In this document: in pieces, positions 1 through 10,889 of the stretch
Layout of the letters: every line of letters starts with the position of its first letter
Position numbering within the stretch: position 1 is the stretch's first letter
NCBI RefSeq assembly: GCF_014649695.1
Contig: NZ_BMTN01000022.1
Location: 62,001 to 126,000, forward strand
DNA: 64,000 nucleotides
From: Streptomyces kurssanovii
GTDB lineage: Bacteria; Actinomycetota; Actinomycetes; Streptomycetales; Streptomycetaceae
Direction of reading: 5' to 3'
Notes under the pieces: model-generated
Seen by the model: only the letters and a program-made list of their open reading frames with translations
The model's database searches: none
What the model was told of the DNA's origin: nothing
Made by a program: the position numbers and the translations under genes

Positions 1-312
1 GCCCGGGAAGTCGGTCCGTGCCAGCACCCAGGCGAGCGGCACGCCGAGCAGCAGGGACAGTCCGAGCGCCCAGAAGGAGACGACGAGCGACAGCCGCAGC
101 GACTCGGTGACGCCGGGGCTGGTCAGATGGCCGCCGATGTCGCTCCATGCGGTCCGGCCGAGGATGCCGGCCAGGGGCAGCAGCAGGAACGCGACGGCGA
201 GCAGCGCGGGGACGGCCAGGACCACGGGCGTACGCGCTCCGATGCCCCTACGGGGCCGATCCCGCCTGCCGGTCGGACGGGACGACGGGGGCGTGTCGCG
301 TAGGCGCTTCAT
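1..312 (-). CDS. modB: molybdate ABC transporter permease ModB (5' part, cut by window edge)
   Basis: This is the N-terminal ~104 residues of a ModB/CysTW-type inner-membrane permease, which with ModA and an ATPase imports molybdate. The ATG lies at 312-310. An Arg-rich cytoplasmic start is followed by a hydrophobic helix (VVLAVPALLAVAFLLLPLAG) and then the start of the permease domain, reading SLRLSLVVSFWALGLSLLLG and GVPLAWVLARTDFPG, typical of ModB. The gene continues beyond base 1. It lies 50 bp downstream of modA on the same strand, so the two are probably one operon. The family assignment is firm; the substrate is inferred from the ModA and TOBE neighbours. Confidence 0.88.
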   Translation of the reverse strand, partial: MKRLRDTPPSSRPTGRRDRPRRGIGARTPVVLAVPALLAVAFLLLPLAGILGRTAWSDIGGHLTSPGVTESLRLSLVVSFWALGLSLLLGVPLAWVLARTDFPG

Positions 313-362
313 GGTGCGTCCTGGTGATCGAGCGGAGAGGGGACGGCCGGCGGGGAGAGCGG

Positions 363-1181
363 TTACGGCTGCTGGAAGCCCGCGTCCCGGAGGATCTTTT
401 GCGCCTCGGGGCCGGTCAGCCAGGTCACGAACGCCTTTGCCGCGTCGGGGTTCCGCGACGACTTCAGCGTCGCCGCCGGGTAGGAGGCGACGGCGTTGTG
501 GCCGTCGGGGATGTCGACGGCGTCGACCGTGTCGGCGGCGACGGCGGCGTCCGTGCGGTAGACGATGCCCGCGTCGGCCTCGCCCATCTCCACCTTGCTG
601 AGCACGGCCCGGACGTTCGGCTCCTCGGACACCGGACGCACGTCGACGTCGCGGCCCTGGAGGATCTGCCTGCTGTAGCGGCCGACGGGGACCTCGGGCG
701 CGGCGAGCACGACCGTGAGCTTGGTCGCGGCGAGGTCCTCGAGCGAACCGATCTTGTGCGGATTGCCCTTCCCGGTGGCGATGACCAGCCTGTTCTTCGC
801 GATGACCACCGGGGAGCCGGTGTCGGCGGCGAGGCCGTCCATGGTCCTGCTGTCGGCGGTGACCAGGGCGTCGGCGGGAGCCCCCTGCCTGACCTGCGCG
901 GCGAGCTCCTGCGAGCCGGCGAAGGAGAAGGTGATCTCCGTGCCGGGGTGCGACGTCTCGTAGGCGTCGCCCGCGGTCTTGAAGACGTCGGTGAGCGAGG
1001 CCGCGGCGAGCACGGTGAGGCGGGCGGCGGGCGGTTCGCCTGAGGCGCTCGTCCCGCTCCCGGCGTCGCCGGTGCCGCAGGCGGCGAGCGGGGCGAGCAG
1101 GGCGGCCGTCAGGATCGCGGCCGCGGCGCGGCGTCGCCCGGGAACGGGAGAGCGGCGGCGTCCGCCGGGGGTGGGGAACAC
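363..1181 (-). CDS. modA: molybdate-binding lipoprotein ModA
   Basis: 272-residue periplasmic-type binding protein that captures molybdate for ModB. The N terminus has Arg residues, a hydrophobic helix and a lipobox ending LAAC, with the lipid-attached Cys at about residue 35. The mature part has ModA hallmarks: LTVLAAASLTDVF, the FAGSQELAAQV ligand-loop segment, DALVTADS and the C-terminal AKAFVTWLTGPEAQKIL. The GTG start at 1181 was chosen because GAGGAG lies 9 nt upstream; the open frame continues further but without such a site. Its product would supply the Mo cofactor needed by the nearby xanthine dehydrogenase, which is an inference from position. Confidence 0.93.
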   Translation of the reverse strand: MFPTPGGRRRSPVPGRRRAAAAILTAALLAPLAACGTGDAGSGTSASGEPPAARLTVLAAASLTDVFKTAGDAYETSHPGTEITFSFAGSQELAAQVRQGAPADALVTADSRTMDGLAADTGSPVVIAKNRLVIATGKGNPHKIGSLEDLAATKLTVVLAAPEVPVGRYSRQILQGRDVDVRPVSEEPNVRAVLSKVEMGEADAGIVYRTDAAVAADTVDAVDIPDGHNAVASYPAATLKSSRNPDAAKAFVTWLTGPEAQKILRDAGFQQP

Positions 1182-1252
1182 GGGACGGGACTCCTCTGTG
1201 CTGCGGTGCGCCGCATCGCGCGGACGGCTCCGACCGCGGCCGGGCGCCCGGT

Positions 1253-1648
1253 TCAGGCGCGGTCGATGTGCACGTTCGTGGACTTCACCCGGGCGGTGGC
1301 CTGCATGCCGACCTCCAGTCCGAGTTCCTCGACGGCTTCGCGGGTGAGCAGGGACACGAGCCGGTGCGGCCCGGCCTGGATCTCCACCTGTGCGGCGACG
1401 TCGCCGAGCTTGACGGCGGTCACGATGCCGGGGAAGGCGTTGCGCGCCGAGGTGTACGAGGTCTCCTCGTCGCCGACGCCGCCCTGGGCGACCTCGACGG
1501 AGAACGCGGCCAGGTCCCGGCCGTCGATGAGGCGCCGCCCGCTGTCGTCGCGATGGGTCGCGACCCGTCCGGCGTCGGCCCAGCGTCGCGCCGTGTCGGC
1601 GCTGACGCCGAGCAGCCGCGCCGCCTGACCGATGGTGTAGGACTGCAT
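1253..1648 (-). CDS. HTH/TOBE-domain molybdate-responsive regulator
   Basis: 131-residue protein with an N-terminal MerR-like excisionase-type helix-turn-helix (SYTIGQAARLLGVSADTARR, residues ~3-22) joined to a single TOBE/molbindin domain (NAFPGIVTAVKLGDVAAQVE through the C-terminal KSTNVHIDRA). TOBE domains bind molybdate or tungstate, so this is probably a ModE-like sensor controlling modAB, 70 bp downstream. The start at 1648 gives the family-typical MQSYTIGQ; an in-frame ATG at 1660 preceded by AGGG is an equally possible start. The fold is clear; the regulatory target is inferred. Confidence 0.85.
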   Translation of the reverse strand: MQSYTIGQAARLLGVSADTARRWADAGRVATHRDDSGRRLIDGRDLAAFSVEVAQGGVGDEETSYTSARNAFPGIVTAVKLGDVAAQVEIQAGPHRLVSLLTREAVEELGLEVGMQATARVKSTNVHIDRA

Positions 1649-1791
1649 ATGCGCCACCATAAGCGCCCTGAGCTCGCAGGTACAGCCTGTTCGGCCGAAG
1701 CTCCATGGCAGATGCGCCCAGCTTGGGCGATGCCACGGACGGGCCTTTTGCCGTGGGCGAACCCGCCGGACGTCTACGGCCCGCCGGACGC

Positions 1792-2943
1792 CTACGCCAC
1801 CGACCCGATCCGGCCGGTGGGCGCGTCGGGGCCGTCGTGGTGGATGGGGGTGTGCGCTCCGGTCAGGGAGACACCGGTGCCGCCGCGGCGGTTCGCCACG
1901 ATCTCCGCGCCGATGGACAGCGCGGTCTCCTCCGGCGTACGGGCGCCGAGATCGAGGCCGATCGGTGAACGCAGCCGGGCGAGTTCGAGGTCGGAGACGC
2001 CGACGTCGCGCAGCCGCCTGTTGCGGTCCTCGTGGGTGCGGCGTGAGCCCATCGCGCCCACGTAGGCGACCGGCAGCCGCAGGGCCAGCTCGAGGAGCGG
2101 TACGTCGAACTTGGCGTCGTGGGTCAGTACGCACAGCACCGTACGGCCGTCGACCTCGGTCGACTCCAGGTAGCGGTGCGGCCACTCGACGACGACCTCG
2201 TCCGCCTCCTTGAAGCGGCCCGCCGTCGCGAAGACGGGCCGCGCGTCGCAGACGGTGACGTGGTAGCCGAGGAACTTGCCGACGCGCACCAGGGCGGCGG
2301 CGAAGTCGATCGCGCCGAAGACGATCATCCTCGGCGCGGGGACGCTCGACTCGACGAGGAGCGTCAGCGGCCGACCGCAACGGGATCCGTCCTCGCCGAT
2401 GACGACGGTGCCGGTGCGTCCGGCGTCCAGCATCGCCCCGGCCTCGCGGGCCGCCGTGCGGTCCAGTTCGCGATGGCCGCCGAGGGTGCCGTCGTACGTG
2501 CCGTCGGCCCGTACGAGCAGGGCGCGGCCCGCGAGGTCGGCGGGCCCGTCCGTGATCCGCGCGACCGCCGCCGCCTCCCCACGGGCGGCGGTGGCCAGCG
2601 CGGCCGCGAACACCGCCCTGGCGGGCGCGTCCGCGTGGATCGGAGTGACGAGGATGTCGATGACGCCGCCGCAGGTCAGGCCGACCGCGAAGGCGTCCTC
2701 GTCGCTGTAGCCGAACCGCTCGAGGACGCTTTCGCCGTCCTCGAGGGCCTGCCGGCACAGCTCGTACACGGCGCCCTCCACGCACCCTCCGGAGACCGAG
2801 CCGATCGCCGTGCCCTCGCTGTCGACGGCGAGGGCGGCGCCCGGCAGCCTGGGCGCGCTGCCGCCGACGGCCACGACGGTGGCGACGGCGAAACTGCGGC
2901 CCTGCTCGACCCACCGGTGCAGCTCTTCGGCGATGTCCAGCAT
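1792..2943 (-). CDS. XdhC/CoxI family molybdoenzyme maturation protein
   Basis: 383 residues. Family members bind the molybdenum cofactor, assist its sulfuration and insert it into xanthine dehydrogenase-type enzymes. The N-terminal XdhC/CoxI domain shows ATVVAVGGSAPRLPGAALAV and the Cys motif GSVSGGCVEGAVYE. A second Cys lies in GLTCGGVIDILV. The C-terminal Rossmann-like half contains MIVFGAIDFAAALVRVGKFL and VAYVGAMGSRRTHEDR. AAGGAGA lies 6 nt before the ATG at 2943. It lies downstream of the permease and the Mo/FeS/FAD subunits on the same strand, fitting a dedicated chaperone for that enzyme. Confidence 0.92.
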   Translation of the reverse strand: MLDIAEELHRWVEQGRSFAVATVVAVGGSAPRLPGAALAVDSEGTAIGSVSGGCVEGAVYELCRQALEDGESVLERFGYSDEDAFAVGLTCGGVIDILVTPIHADAPARAVFAAALATAARGEAAAVARITDGPADLAGRALLVRADGTYDGTLGGHRELDRTAAREAGAMLDAGRTGTVVIGEDGSRCGRPLTLLVESSVPAPRMIVFGAIDFAAALVRVGKFLGYHVTVCDARPVFATAGRFKEADEVVVEWPHRYLESTEVDGRTVLCVLTHDAKFDVPLLELALRLPVAYVGAMGSRRTHEDRNRRLRDVGVSDLELARLRSPIGLDLGARTPEETALSIGAEIVANRRGGTGVSLTGAHTPIHHDGPDAPTGRIGSVA

Positions 2944-2978
2944 GTCGGTCTCCTTCGGGTGTTCTCGGGTGCGGGCGG

Positions 2979-4460
2979 TTACTTGACTCCGAGCCAGCCC
3001 TCGATGGGGTGCAGCGCGAAGTAGGCGAGGAACACGACGGCCAGGACCCACATCAGCCAGCCCACCTCGCGTGCCCGGCCCTGGACGGCCTTGATCAGCA
3101 CATGGGCGATGACTCCGGCCGCGATGCCCGCGGTGATGGAGTACGTGAACGGCATCAGCACCGTGGTCAGGAAGACCGGTATCGAGGTCGCGGAGTCGTT
3201 CCAGTCGATGTGCTTGGCGTTGGTCATCATCATCGAGCCGATGACGACGAGCGCGGCGGCCGCGACCTGGGTGGGGATGACCTGGGCGAGCGGCGTGAAG
3301 AACAGGCACAGCGTGAACGCCAGACCGGTGACGACACTGGCGAGGCCGGTGCGCGCGCCGTCGCCGACGCCGGCGGTCGACTCGACGAAGACGGTCTGGC
3401 CGGAGGCGCCCGCGACACCGCCGATCGCGCCGCCCGCGCCGTCGATGGCCAGGGCCCGGTTGAGGCCCGGCATCTTGCCCTTGTCGTCGGCGAGACCGGC
3501 CTGCTGCCCGATGCCGATGATGGTTCCCATGGCGTCGAAGAAGCCCGCCAGTACCAGGGTGAAGACGATGACGCCGACGGTGATGCCGCCGACGCTGCCC
3601 ATCCCGTCGAAGGAGACGGCGCCGAACAGCCCGAAGTCGGGGCTGGAGACGATGGAACCGGTGATCTCGGGTGCGTTGAGGCCGCCCCAGGCGGCCTTGT
3701 CGAGGCCGGCGAACTGGTGGACGGCGGCGGCGAACAGCGTGCCGCCGATGATGCCGATGAGGATGGCACCGGGGACCTTGCGGACCTGGAGCATGAAGAT
3801 GAGCAGGACGGTGACGGCGAAGCAGAGAACCGGCCAGCCGGTCAGCATGTCGCTGGTGCCGAGCTGGATCGGCTTGGCGCCGGCGATGCCTCCGTCGCCG
3901 GGCATGGAGGTCACGAACCCGGCCTGGACCAGGCCGATGAGACAGACGAACAGGCCGATCCCCATGGTGATGGCGTGCTTCAGCGCCAGTGGGATCGCGT
4001 TCATGATCAGTTCACGGAGACCGGTGACGACGAGCAGAACGATCACGGCGCCGTAGATGACGCACATGCCCATCGCATTTTCCCAGGTCATCTCGGGCGC
4101 GACCTGGAAGGCCATGACGGCGGAGACACTGAGTCCCGCGGCCAGGGCGAGCGGCACATTGCCGACGAGGCCCATCACGATGGTGGTCGCCGCGGCGGCG
4201 AAGGCCGTCGCGGTGGTCAGCTGATCACCGTCGAGCCTGTTGCCGGCCGCGTCGGGCACCGACAGGATCACCGGGTTGAGCAGGATGATGTACGCCATCG
4301 CCATGAACGTGGTGATGCCGCCACGCACCTCCCGGCCGACGGTCGAGCCTCTCTTGGTGATGTGGAAATACCGGTCGAGCCAGGACCGTCCGGCGGGCTG
4401 GCGCGATTCCGCGCCGGCGTCCTCCGCCGTGGTCCGGAGCTCGGTGGACTGCTGGGTCAT
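2979..4460 (-). CDS. NCS2-family purine (xanthine/guanine/hypoxanthine) permease
   Basis: 493-residue polytopic membrane protein of the AzgA/PbuG-like NCS2 branch, which imports nucleobases by proton symport. Signatures include TVGREVRGGITTFMAMAYII at the start of the first helices, ALAAGLSVSAVMAF and FFDAMGTIIGIGQQAGL. About 12 or more hydrophobic segments are visible. The ATG at 4460 has GGGAG 8 nt upstream; an in-frame TTG at 4475 is less likely. It lies between the dehydrogenase subunits and the XdhC chaperone, so it probably supplies the purine oxidised by them. The 244 bp upstream (4461-4704) holds no gene and probably its promoter. Confidence 0.92.
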   Translation of the reverse strand: MTQQSTELRTTAEDAGAESRQPAGRSWLDRYFHITKRGSTVGREVRGGITTFMAMAYIILLNPVILSVPDAAGNRLDGDQLTTATAFAAAATTIVMGLVGNVPLALAAGLSVSAVMAFQVAPEMTWENAMGMCVIYGAVIVLLVVTGLRELIMNAIPLALKHAITMGIGLFVCLIGLVQAGFVTSMPGDGGIAGAKPIQLGTSDMLTGWPVLCFAVTVLLIFMLQVRKVPGAILIGIIGGTLFAAAVHQFAGLDKAAWGGLNAPEITGSIVSSPDFGLFGAVSFDGMGSVGGITVGVIVFTLVLAGFFDAMGTIIGIGQQAGLADDKGKMPGLNRALAIDGAGGAIGGVAGASGQTVFVESTAGVGDGARTGLASVVTGLAFTLCLFFTPLAQVIPTQVAAAALVVIGSMMMTNAKHIDWNDSATSIPVFLTTVLMPFTYSITAGIAAGVIAHVLIKAVQGRAREVGWLMWVLAVVFLAYFALHPIEGWLGVK

Positions 4461-4704
4461 GGTGCCTACTCCCAAGGTTCACAGGGGCACCCGCCGTGGA
4501 GACTGGTGATGGCGGGATTTGGGATGGTGCTTGGCTGCACGACCCGGGGGACGGCCCGAGACGAACTCGCTCTTCGGGTTACTGCGGTGCTGCTGCGGCC
4601 GCGAGCGGTGCGGCACTTGTTCTCCCCGGGCGGCGCGGGCCTGCGGGGAACCGGCTGGTTCCTTGGAGGCATGGCACGCACCGCCCGGAGAAGTGGGGAG
4701 AGGA

Positions 4705-7080
<2,376 letters not shown>

Positions 7081-7082
7081 CG

Positions 7083-7679
7083 TCAGACCGTCGCTTCCTG
7101 GTTTCCCTGACGGGCGGCCGCGAGGCGCACAGCGTCGAGGATCTTCTCGTAACCGGTGCAGCGGCAGAGGTTGCCGGAGAGCGCTTCGCGGATGTCCTCG
7201 TCCGAGGGGGACGGGGTCCGCTCCAGCATCTCGTCGGCGGCGACGAGCAGGCCCGGGGTGCAGAAGCCGCACTGCACGGCGCCCGCGTCGATGAAGGCCT
7301 GCTGGATCGGGGAGAGCTCGGTGCCCTCGCCGGTGTGCGAGTCGCTTCCCTTCGCGGACCACTGCTGGGCGTCCTGGAGGCTGGTGCCGCAGGCGCCCGT
7401 CCCGCATGCGCTCTGCTCCCGCTGCTTGGCGTAGTCGGCCAGCCCCTCGACGGTGACGACCTCGCGGCCCTCGACCTGGCCGGCGGCGACCAGGCAGGAG
7501 CAGACCGGCACGCCGTCGAGTCTGACCGTGCAGGAGCCGCATTCGCCCTGCTCACAGGCGTTCTTCGAACCGGGCAGACCCAGGCGCTCACGCAGCACGT
7601 AGAGCAGGCTCTCGCCCTCCCAGACGTCGTCCGCTTCCTGCCGGCGTCCGTTGACGGTGAAATTGACGCGCATCGTCAT
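7083..7679 (-). CDS. xanthine dehydrogenase, 2Fe-2S subunit
   Basis: 198-residue electron-transfer subunit with two [2Fe-2S] clusters. The plant-ferredoxin-like cluster is formed by C42, C47, C50 and C62 (ACEQGECGSCTV); the helical-domain cluster by C137, C140, C172 and C174 (QCGFCTPG, NLCRCTGYEKILDAV). Between them is an insertion of about 35 residues at ~85-120 (SACGTGACGTSLQDAQQ) with two further Cys, C92 and C97, absent from the shortest family members. The ATG at 7679 overlaps the FAD-subunit stop by 4 bp (ATGA), indicating coupled translation. Confidence 0.94.
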   Translation of the reverse strand: MTMRVNFTVNGRRQEADDVWEGESLLYVLRERLGLPGSKNACEQGECGSCTVRLDGVPVCSCLVAAGQVEGREVVTVEGLADYAKQREQSACGTGACGTSLQDAQQWSAKGSDSHTGEGTELSPIQQAFIDAGAVQCGFCTPGLLVAADEMLERTPSPSDEDIREALSGNLCRCTGYEKILDAVRLAAARQGNQEATV

Positions 7680-8566
7680 GCAACTCCTTCCAGCGTGCGG
7701 GCGGTGCCGCGGTACTGCTCCCAGGTCCAGCCGAGCGTGCGGCGGGCCATGATGCCGACCGCGTGGCGGCGGTACTTCGCCGTGCCGCGCACGTCGTCGA
7801 TCGGGTTGCAGCCGCCGGAGGCGAGCTCCGCGAACTGCTTGGCGATCGACGGGGTGATGATCTTCCCGCTCTCCCAGAATCCGCCCTCTTCCAGCGCGGC
7901 GCTCAGGAACTCCTCCGCGGCCTTCGCCCGCACCGGGGTGGGGGCGGCGGACCCGATACCGGTGCGCACGGTGCGGGTCTGCGGGTGCAGGGCGAGACCG
8001 AACGCACACACGGCGATGACCATGGCGTTGCGGGTACCCACCTTCGAGTACTGCTGCGGCCCGTCGGCCTTCTTGATGTGGACGGCGCGGATCAGCTCGT
8101 CGGGGGCGAGCGCGTTGCGCTTGACGCCGGTGTAGAACTCGTCGATCGGGATCATGCGGGAGCCGCGTACGGACTCCGCCTCGACCTCGGCCCCGGCGGC
8201 GAGCAGCGCCGGGTGGGCGTCGCCGGCCGGGGACGCGGTGCCGAGGTTGCCGCCGACACCGCCGCGGTTGCGGATCTGCGGGGAGGCGACCGTGTGGGAC
8301 GCCAGCGCGAGCCCGGGCAGCTCGGCGCGCAGGTTCTCCATGATCGCGGTGTACGGGACGGAGGCGCCCAGACGGACACTTTCGCCGCCGACCTCCCACT
8401 CGGTCAGCTCACCGACGCGGTTCAGGTCGAGGAGGTACTCCGGCCGGCGGTGGTCGAAGTTGATCTCGACCATCACATCGGTGCCACCCGCGATGGGGAC
8501 AGCCGTGGGGTGCTCTGCCTTGGCGGCGAGCGCCTCCTCCCAGCTGGCGGGGCGAAGGAAGTCCAT
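7676..8566 (-). CDS. xanthine dehydrogenase, FAD-binding subunit
   Basis: 296 residues of the FAD_binding_5/CO dehydrogenase flavoprotein C-terminal architecture. It passes electrons from the iron-sulfur clusters to NAD+ or another acceptor. The start reads MDFLRPASWEEALAAK, followed by the FAD-pyrophosphate loop VPIAGGTDVMVEI and then ASPQIRNRGGVGGNLGTASP. AAGAGAG precedes the ATG at 8566. It is the first gene of the xdh operon and faces pucR across 297 bp, so its promoter probably carries the regulator's operator. Confidence 0.93.
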   Translation of the reverse strand: MDFLRPASWEEALAAKAEHPTAVPIAGGTDVMVEINFDHRRPEYLLDLNRVGELTEWEVGGESVRLGASVPYTAIMENLRAELPGLALASHTVASPQIRNRGGVGGNLGTASPAGDAHPALLAAGAEVEAESVRGSRMIPIDEFYTGVKRNALAPDELIRAVHIKKADGPQQYSKVGTRNAMVIAVCAFGLALHPQTRTVRTGIGSAAPTPVRAKAAEEFLSAALEEGGFWESGKIITPSIAKQFAELASGGCNPIDDVRGTAKYRRHAVGIMARRTLGWTWEQYRGTARTLEGVA

Positions 8567-8863
8567 GGGTGGCTCTCTTCTTCTCAATCGGGGGTCGTTC
8601 GTCGCAGTGGGCCCGGGGCGGCCGGCCCTCGACGTGTCATATGCCGTCGTTCATCTGCTGTTCACGCTGTGTGGTCCAGTACACAAGGCCGGATCCGGGC
8701 GGTGCAGTCACCGAAACCATGAAGGAGTTGGCTGGTCGCCTCCCTCGTCTTGTAGATTCGAACGAAAGGCGGAGATCAGCAACCTCACCGTTCCCCCATG
8801 GAAACGCCGGCGACAGATCTTTGGCCATGACCGGCAACAACGAGACAGATCGGCGGCGACGAG
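8567..8863. promoter_or_regulatory. divergent promoter region between xdh operon and pucR
   Basis: The 297 bp between two divergent start codons contain no credible gene. They must carry the promoter of the FAD-subunit operon (leftward) and of the PucR-type regulator (rightward). The composition is less GC-extreme around 8630-8800, with an AT-richer segment at 8750-8775. PucR proteins usually act on such divergent regions; I did not identify a convincing symmetrical operator by eye. Confidence 0.45.
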
Positions 8864-10552
8864 ATGCGGCTGCGCGCACTGCTGGAGAACGACGCGCTGG
8901 GGCTGCGGCTGCTCGGCGGCGAGGACGAGCTCGACCGCGGCGTACGTGGCGTGATGACCACGGACCTGCGCGACCCGAGCCGGTACCTGTCCGGCGGCGA
9001 ACTGGTGCTCACCGGCCTCGCCTGGCGGCACAGCGCGGCGGACTCGGAGCCGTTCGTCCGGATCCTCGCCGCCGCACAGGTCGCGGGACTGGCCGCGGGC
9101 GAGGCGGAACTCGGCGACATCCCCGACGATCTGGTCCAGGCGTGTTTGCGCCACCGGCTGCCGCTGTTCGCAGTGAACGAATCCGTCGCGTTCGCGACGA
9201 TCACCGAATACGTCGTACGGCAGGTCTCCGGTGAACGGGCCGGAGACCTCGCGGCAGTCGTCGACAGACACAGGCGGCTGATGACGTCCGGCCCGGCGGG
9301 CGGCGGCCCGGACGCCGTACTGGATCTGCTCGGCTCGGACCTGGACCTCCGGGCCTGGGTCCTGTCCCCCACCGGGCGGCAGATCGCCGGCGTCGGCGAA
9401 GGGCTGCCGGCGGAGGTCGGCGCGACGCTCGCCGGCGAACACCTCGCCGCCGTACGCACCGGCCGGCGCGCGCCGCACCGGACCGTCGTACGCGGCGTGG
9501 CCTACTCCCTCTTCCCGATCCGCAACAGCGGAAGGGGAGCCTCGCCGGCCGTCAGGGACGTACGGGAGGGCGTGCTCTCCGACTGGCTGCTGGCCGTGGA
9601 GGCGGACGCCGCCGACTGGCCGGAGGCACGGCTCGACCTGCTCCAGGGCGTCACCCAGCTGATCGCCGTGGAACGGGACCGGCGCGAGGCGGCCCGTACG
9701 GTACGGCGGCGGCTCGCCCAGGAGGTCCTGGAACTCGTGCAGACCGGCGCGGCCCCCGCGGAGATCGCGGCACGGCTGCGGGTCGCCGCGCCCGTACTGC
9801 TGCCGGGCCTCGGCGCGGCGCCGCACTGGCAGGTGATCGTCGCCCGCGTCGACTGGGGCGCCGGCGCCACCGTCGAGACCGGGCCGGTGGCCCAGTCGCT
9901 CCTCGAGGAGATCCTCGTCGACCCGTCGGCCGCCGGGACCGAGTCCGCCGACCGGATCGCCGTCGCCCACACCGGCGACGAGGCGATCGCCCTGGTGCCG
10001 CTGCCGGTCGTGGGCCTCGGCGGCCTCGACGACGAGGACCCGCCCCCGGTGGACGCCGGCCTCCACGCCGACGTACTCCTCGAGTCCGTACGCGCCCCGC
10101 TGACCGCCGGTCTGGCCGACGACGGGCGCCTCACGCTGGGCGTCAGCGCGGCCGTGCACTCGGCGGAGGCCCTGCGCGGCGCCCTCGAGGAGGCCCGCCA
10201 CGCCCGCCGCGTGGCCGCGGCACGACCCGGCCGGGTGTGCGCCGCGGGCCACCACGAGCTCGCCTCGCACGTCCTGCTGCTGCCGTTCGTCCCCGACGAC
10301 GTCCGCCGCGCCTTCACGGCCCGTCTGCTGGACCCGCTGCGGGACTACGACCGCCGCCACCGCGCGGAACTCATCCCCACGCTGGAGGCGTTCCTCGACA
10401 GCGACGGCTCCTGGACCCGCTGCGCGACGCGCCTGCATCTGCATGTGAACACGCTGCGGTACCGGGTGGGCCGCATCGAGCAGCTGACCGGGCGTGACCT
10501 GTCGCGCCTGGAGGACAAGCTGGACTTCTTCCTGGCGTTGCGGATGAGCTGA
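8864..10552 (+). CDS. PucR family transcriptional regulator
   Basis: 562-residue regulator of purine catabolism. The N-terminal PucR domain (residues ~1-130: MRLRALLENDALGLRLLGGE, GVMTTDLRDPSRYLSGGELV) is followed by a central GGDEF-like region and a C-terminal PucR-type HTH_30 (ATRLHLHVNTLRYRVGRIEQ, residues ~520-540). It is divergent from the xanthine dehydrogenase operon, so it very probably controls that operon in response to a purine intermediate. Whether it activates or represses cannot be read from sequence. Confidence 0.92.
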   Translation: MRLRALLENDALGLRLLGGEDELDRGVRGVMTTDLRDPSRYLSGGELVLTGLAWRHSAADSEPFVRILAAAQVAGLAAGEAELGDIPDDLVQACLRHRLPLFAVNESVAFATITEYVVRQVSGERAGDLAAVVDRHRRLMTSGPAGGGPDAVLDLLGSDLDLRAWVLSPTGRQIAGVGEGLPAEVGATLAGEHLAAVRTGRRAPHRTVVRGVAYSLFPIRNSGRGASPAVRDVREGVLSDWLLAVEADAADWPEARLDLLQGVTQLIAVERDRREAARTVRRRLAQEVLELVQTGAAPAEIAARLRVAAPVLLPGLGAAPHWQVIVARVDWGAGATVETGPVAQSLLEEILVDPSAAGTESADRIAVAHTGDEAIALVPLPVVGLGGLDDEDPPPVDAGLHADVLLESVRAPLTAGLADDGRLTLGVSAAVHSAEALRGALEEARHARRVAAARPGRVCAAGHHELASHVLLLPFVPDDVRRAFTARLLDPLRDYDRRHRAELIPTLEAFLDSDGSWTRCATRLHLHVNTLRYRVGRIEQLTGRDLSRLEDKLDFFLALRMS

Positions 10553-10889
10553 GCGGGTGACGGGGGGCCGCTGCGCGGGGCCGTTTCCCCACCCCGCCCC
10601 TTCCCGAACCGGGCTCCGCCCGGACCCGACCGCGCTCCGCGCGGTGTTTCGGGGGCTCTGCCCCCGGACCCCCGCGCCTCAATCTCCCCCTACGGCCTGG
10701 CGGCCGTGGGAGGTGCCCCCAGCGAGGCTGATTTCGCGGAGCGAAATCCAGCCCGCCCGGCGCTTGAGGGCACCGCGCGAAGCGCGGTACGGGTCCGGGC
10801 GGAGCCCGCCACGCGGCGGAGCCGCACATCGGTACAGCGGGAAGGGGCGGGTAGGGGAACAGGCCCCAGCGCAGCGGCCCCCCTCCCGC
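10553..10889. repeat. gene-free hairpin-rich intergenic block (terminator region)
   Basis: The 337 bp between the converging pucR and ABC genes contain several GC hairpins: ACCGCG/CGCGGT (10629-10645), GGGGGC/GCCCCC with a TCT loop (10651-10665) and ATTTCGC/GCGAAAT with a GGA loop (10731-10747). CCTCAA (10677-10682) pairs distantly with TTGAGG (10764-10769). This pattern matches the dispersed palindromic blocks found between convergent Streptomyces genes and probably terminates transcription from both sides. A closely similar segment occurs near 42270-42300. Confidence 0.6.
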
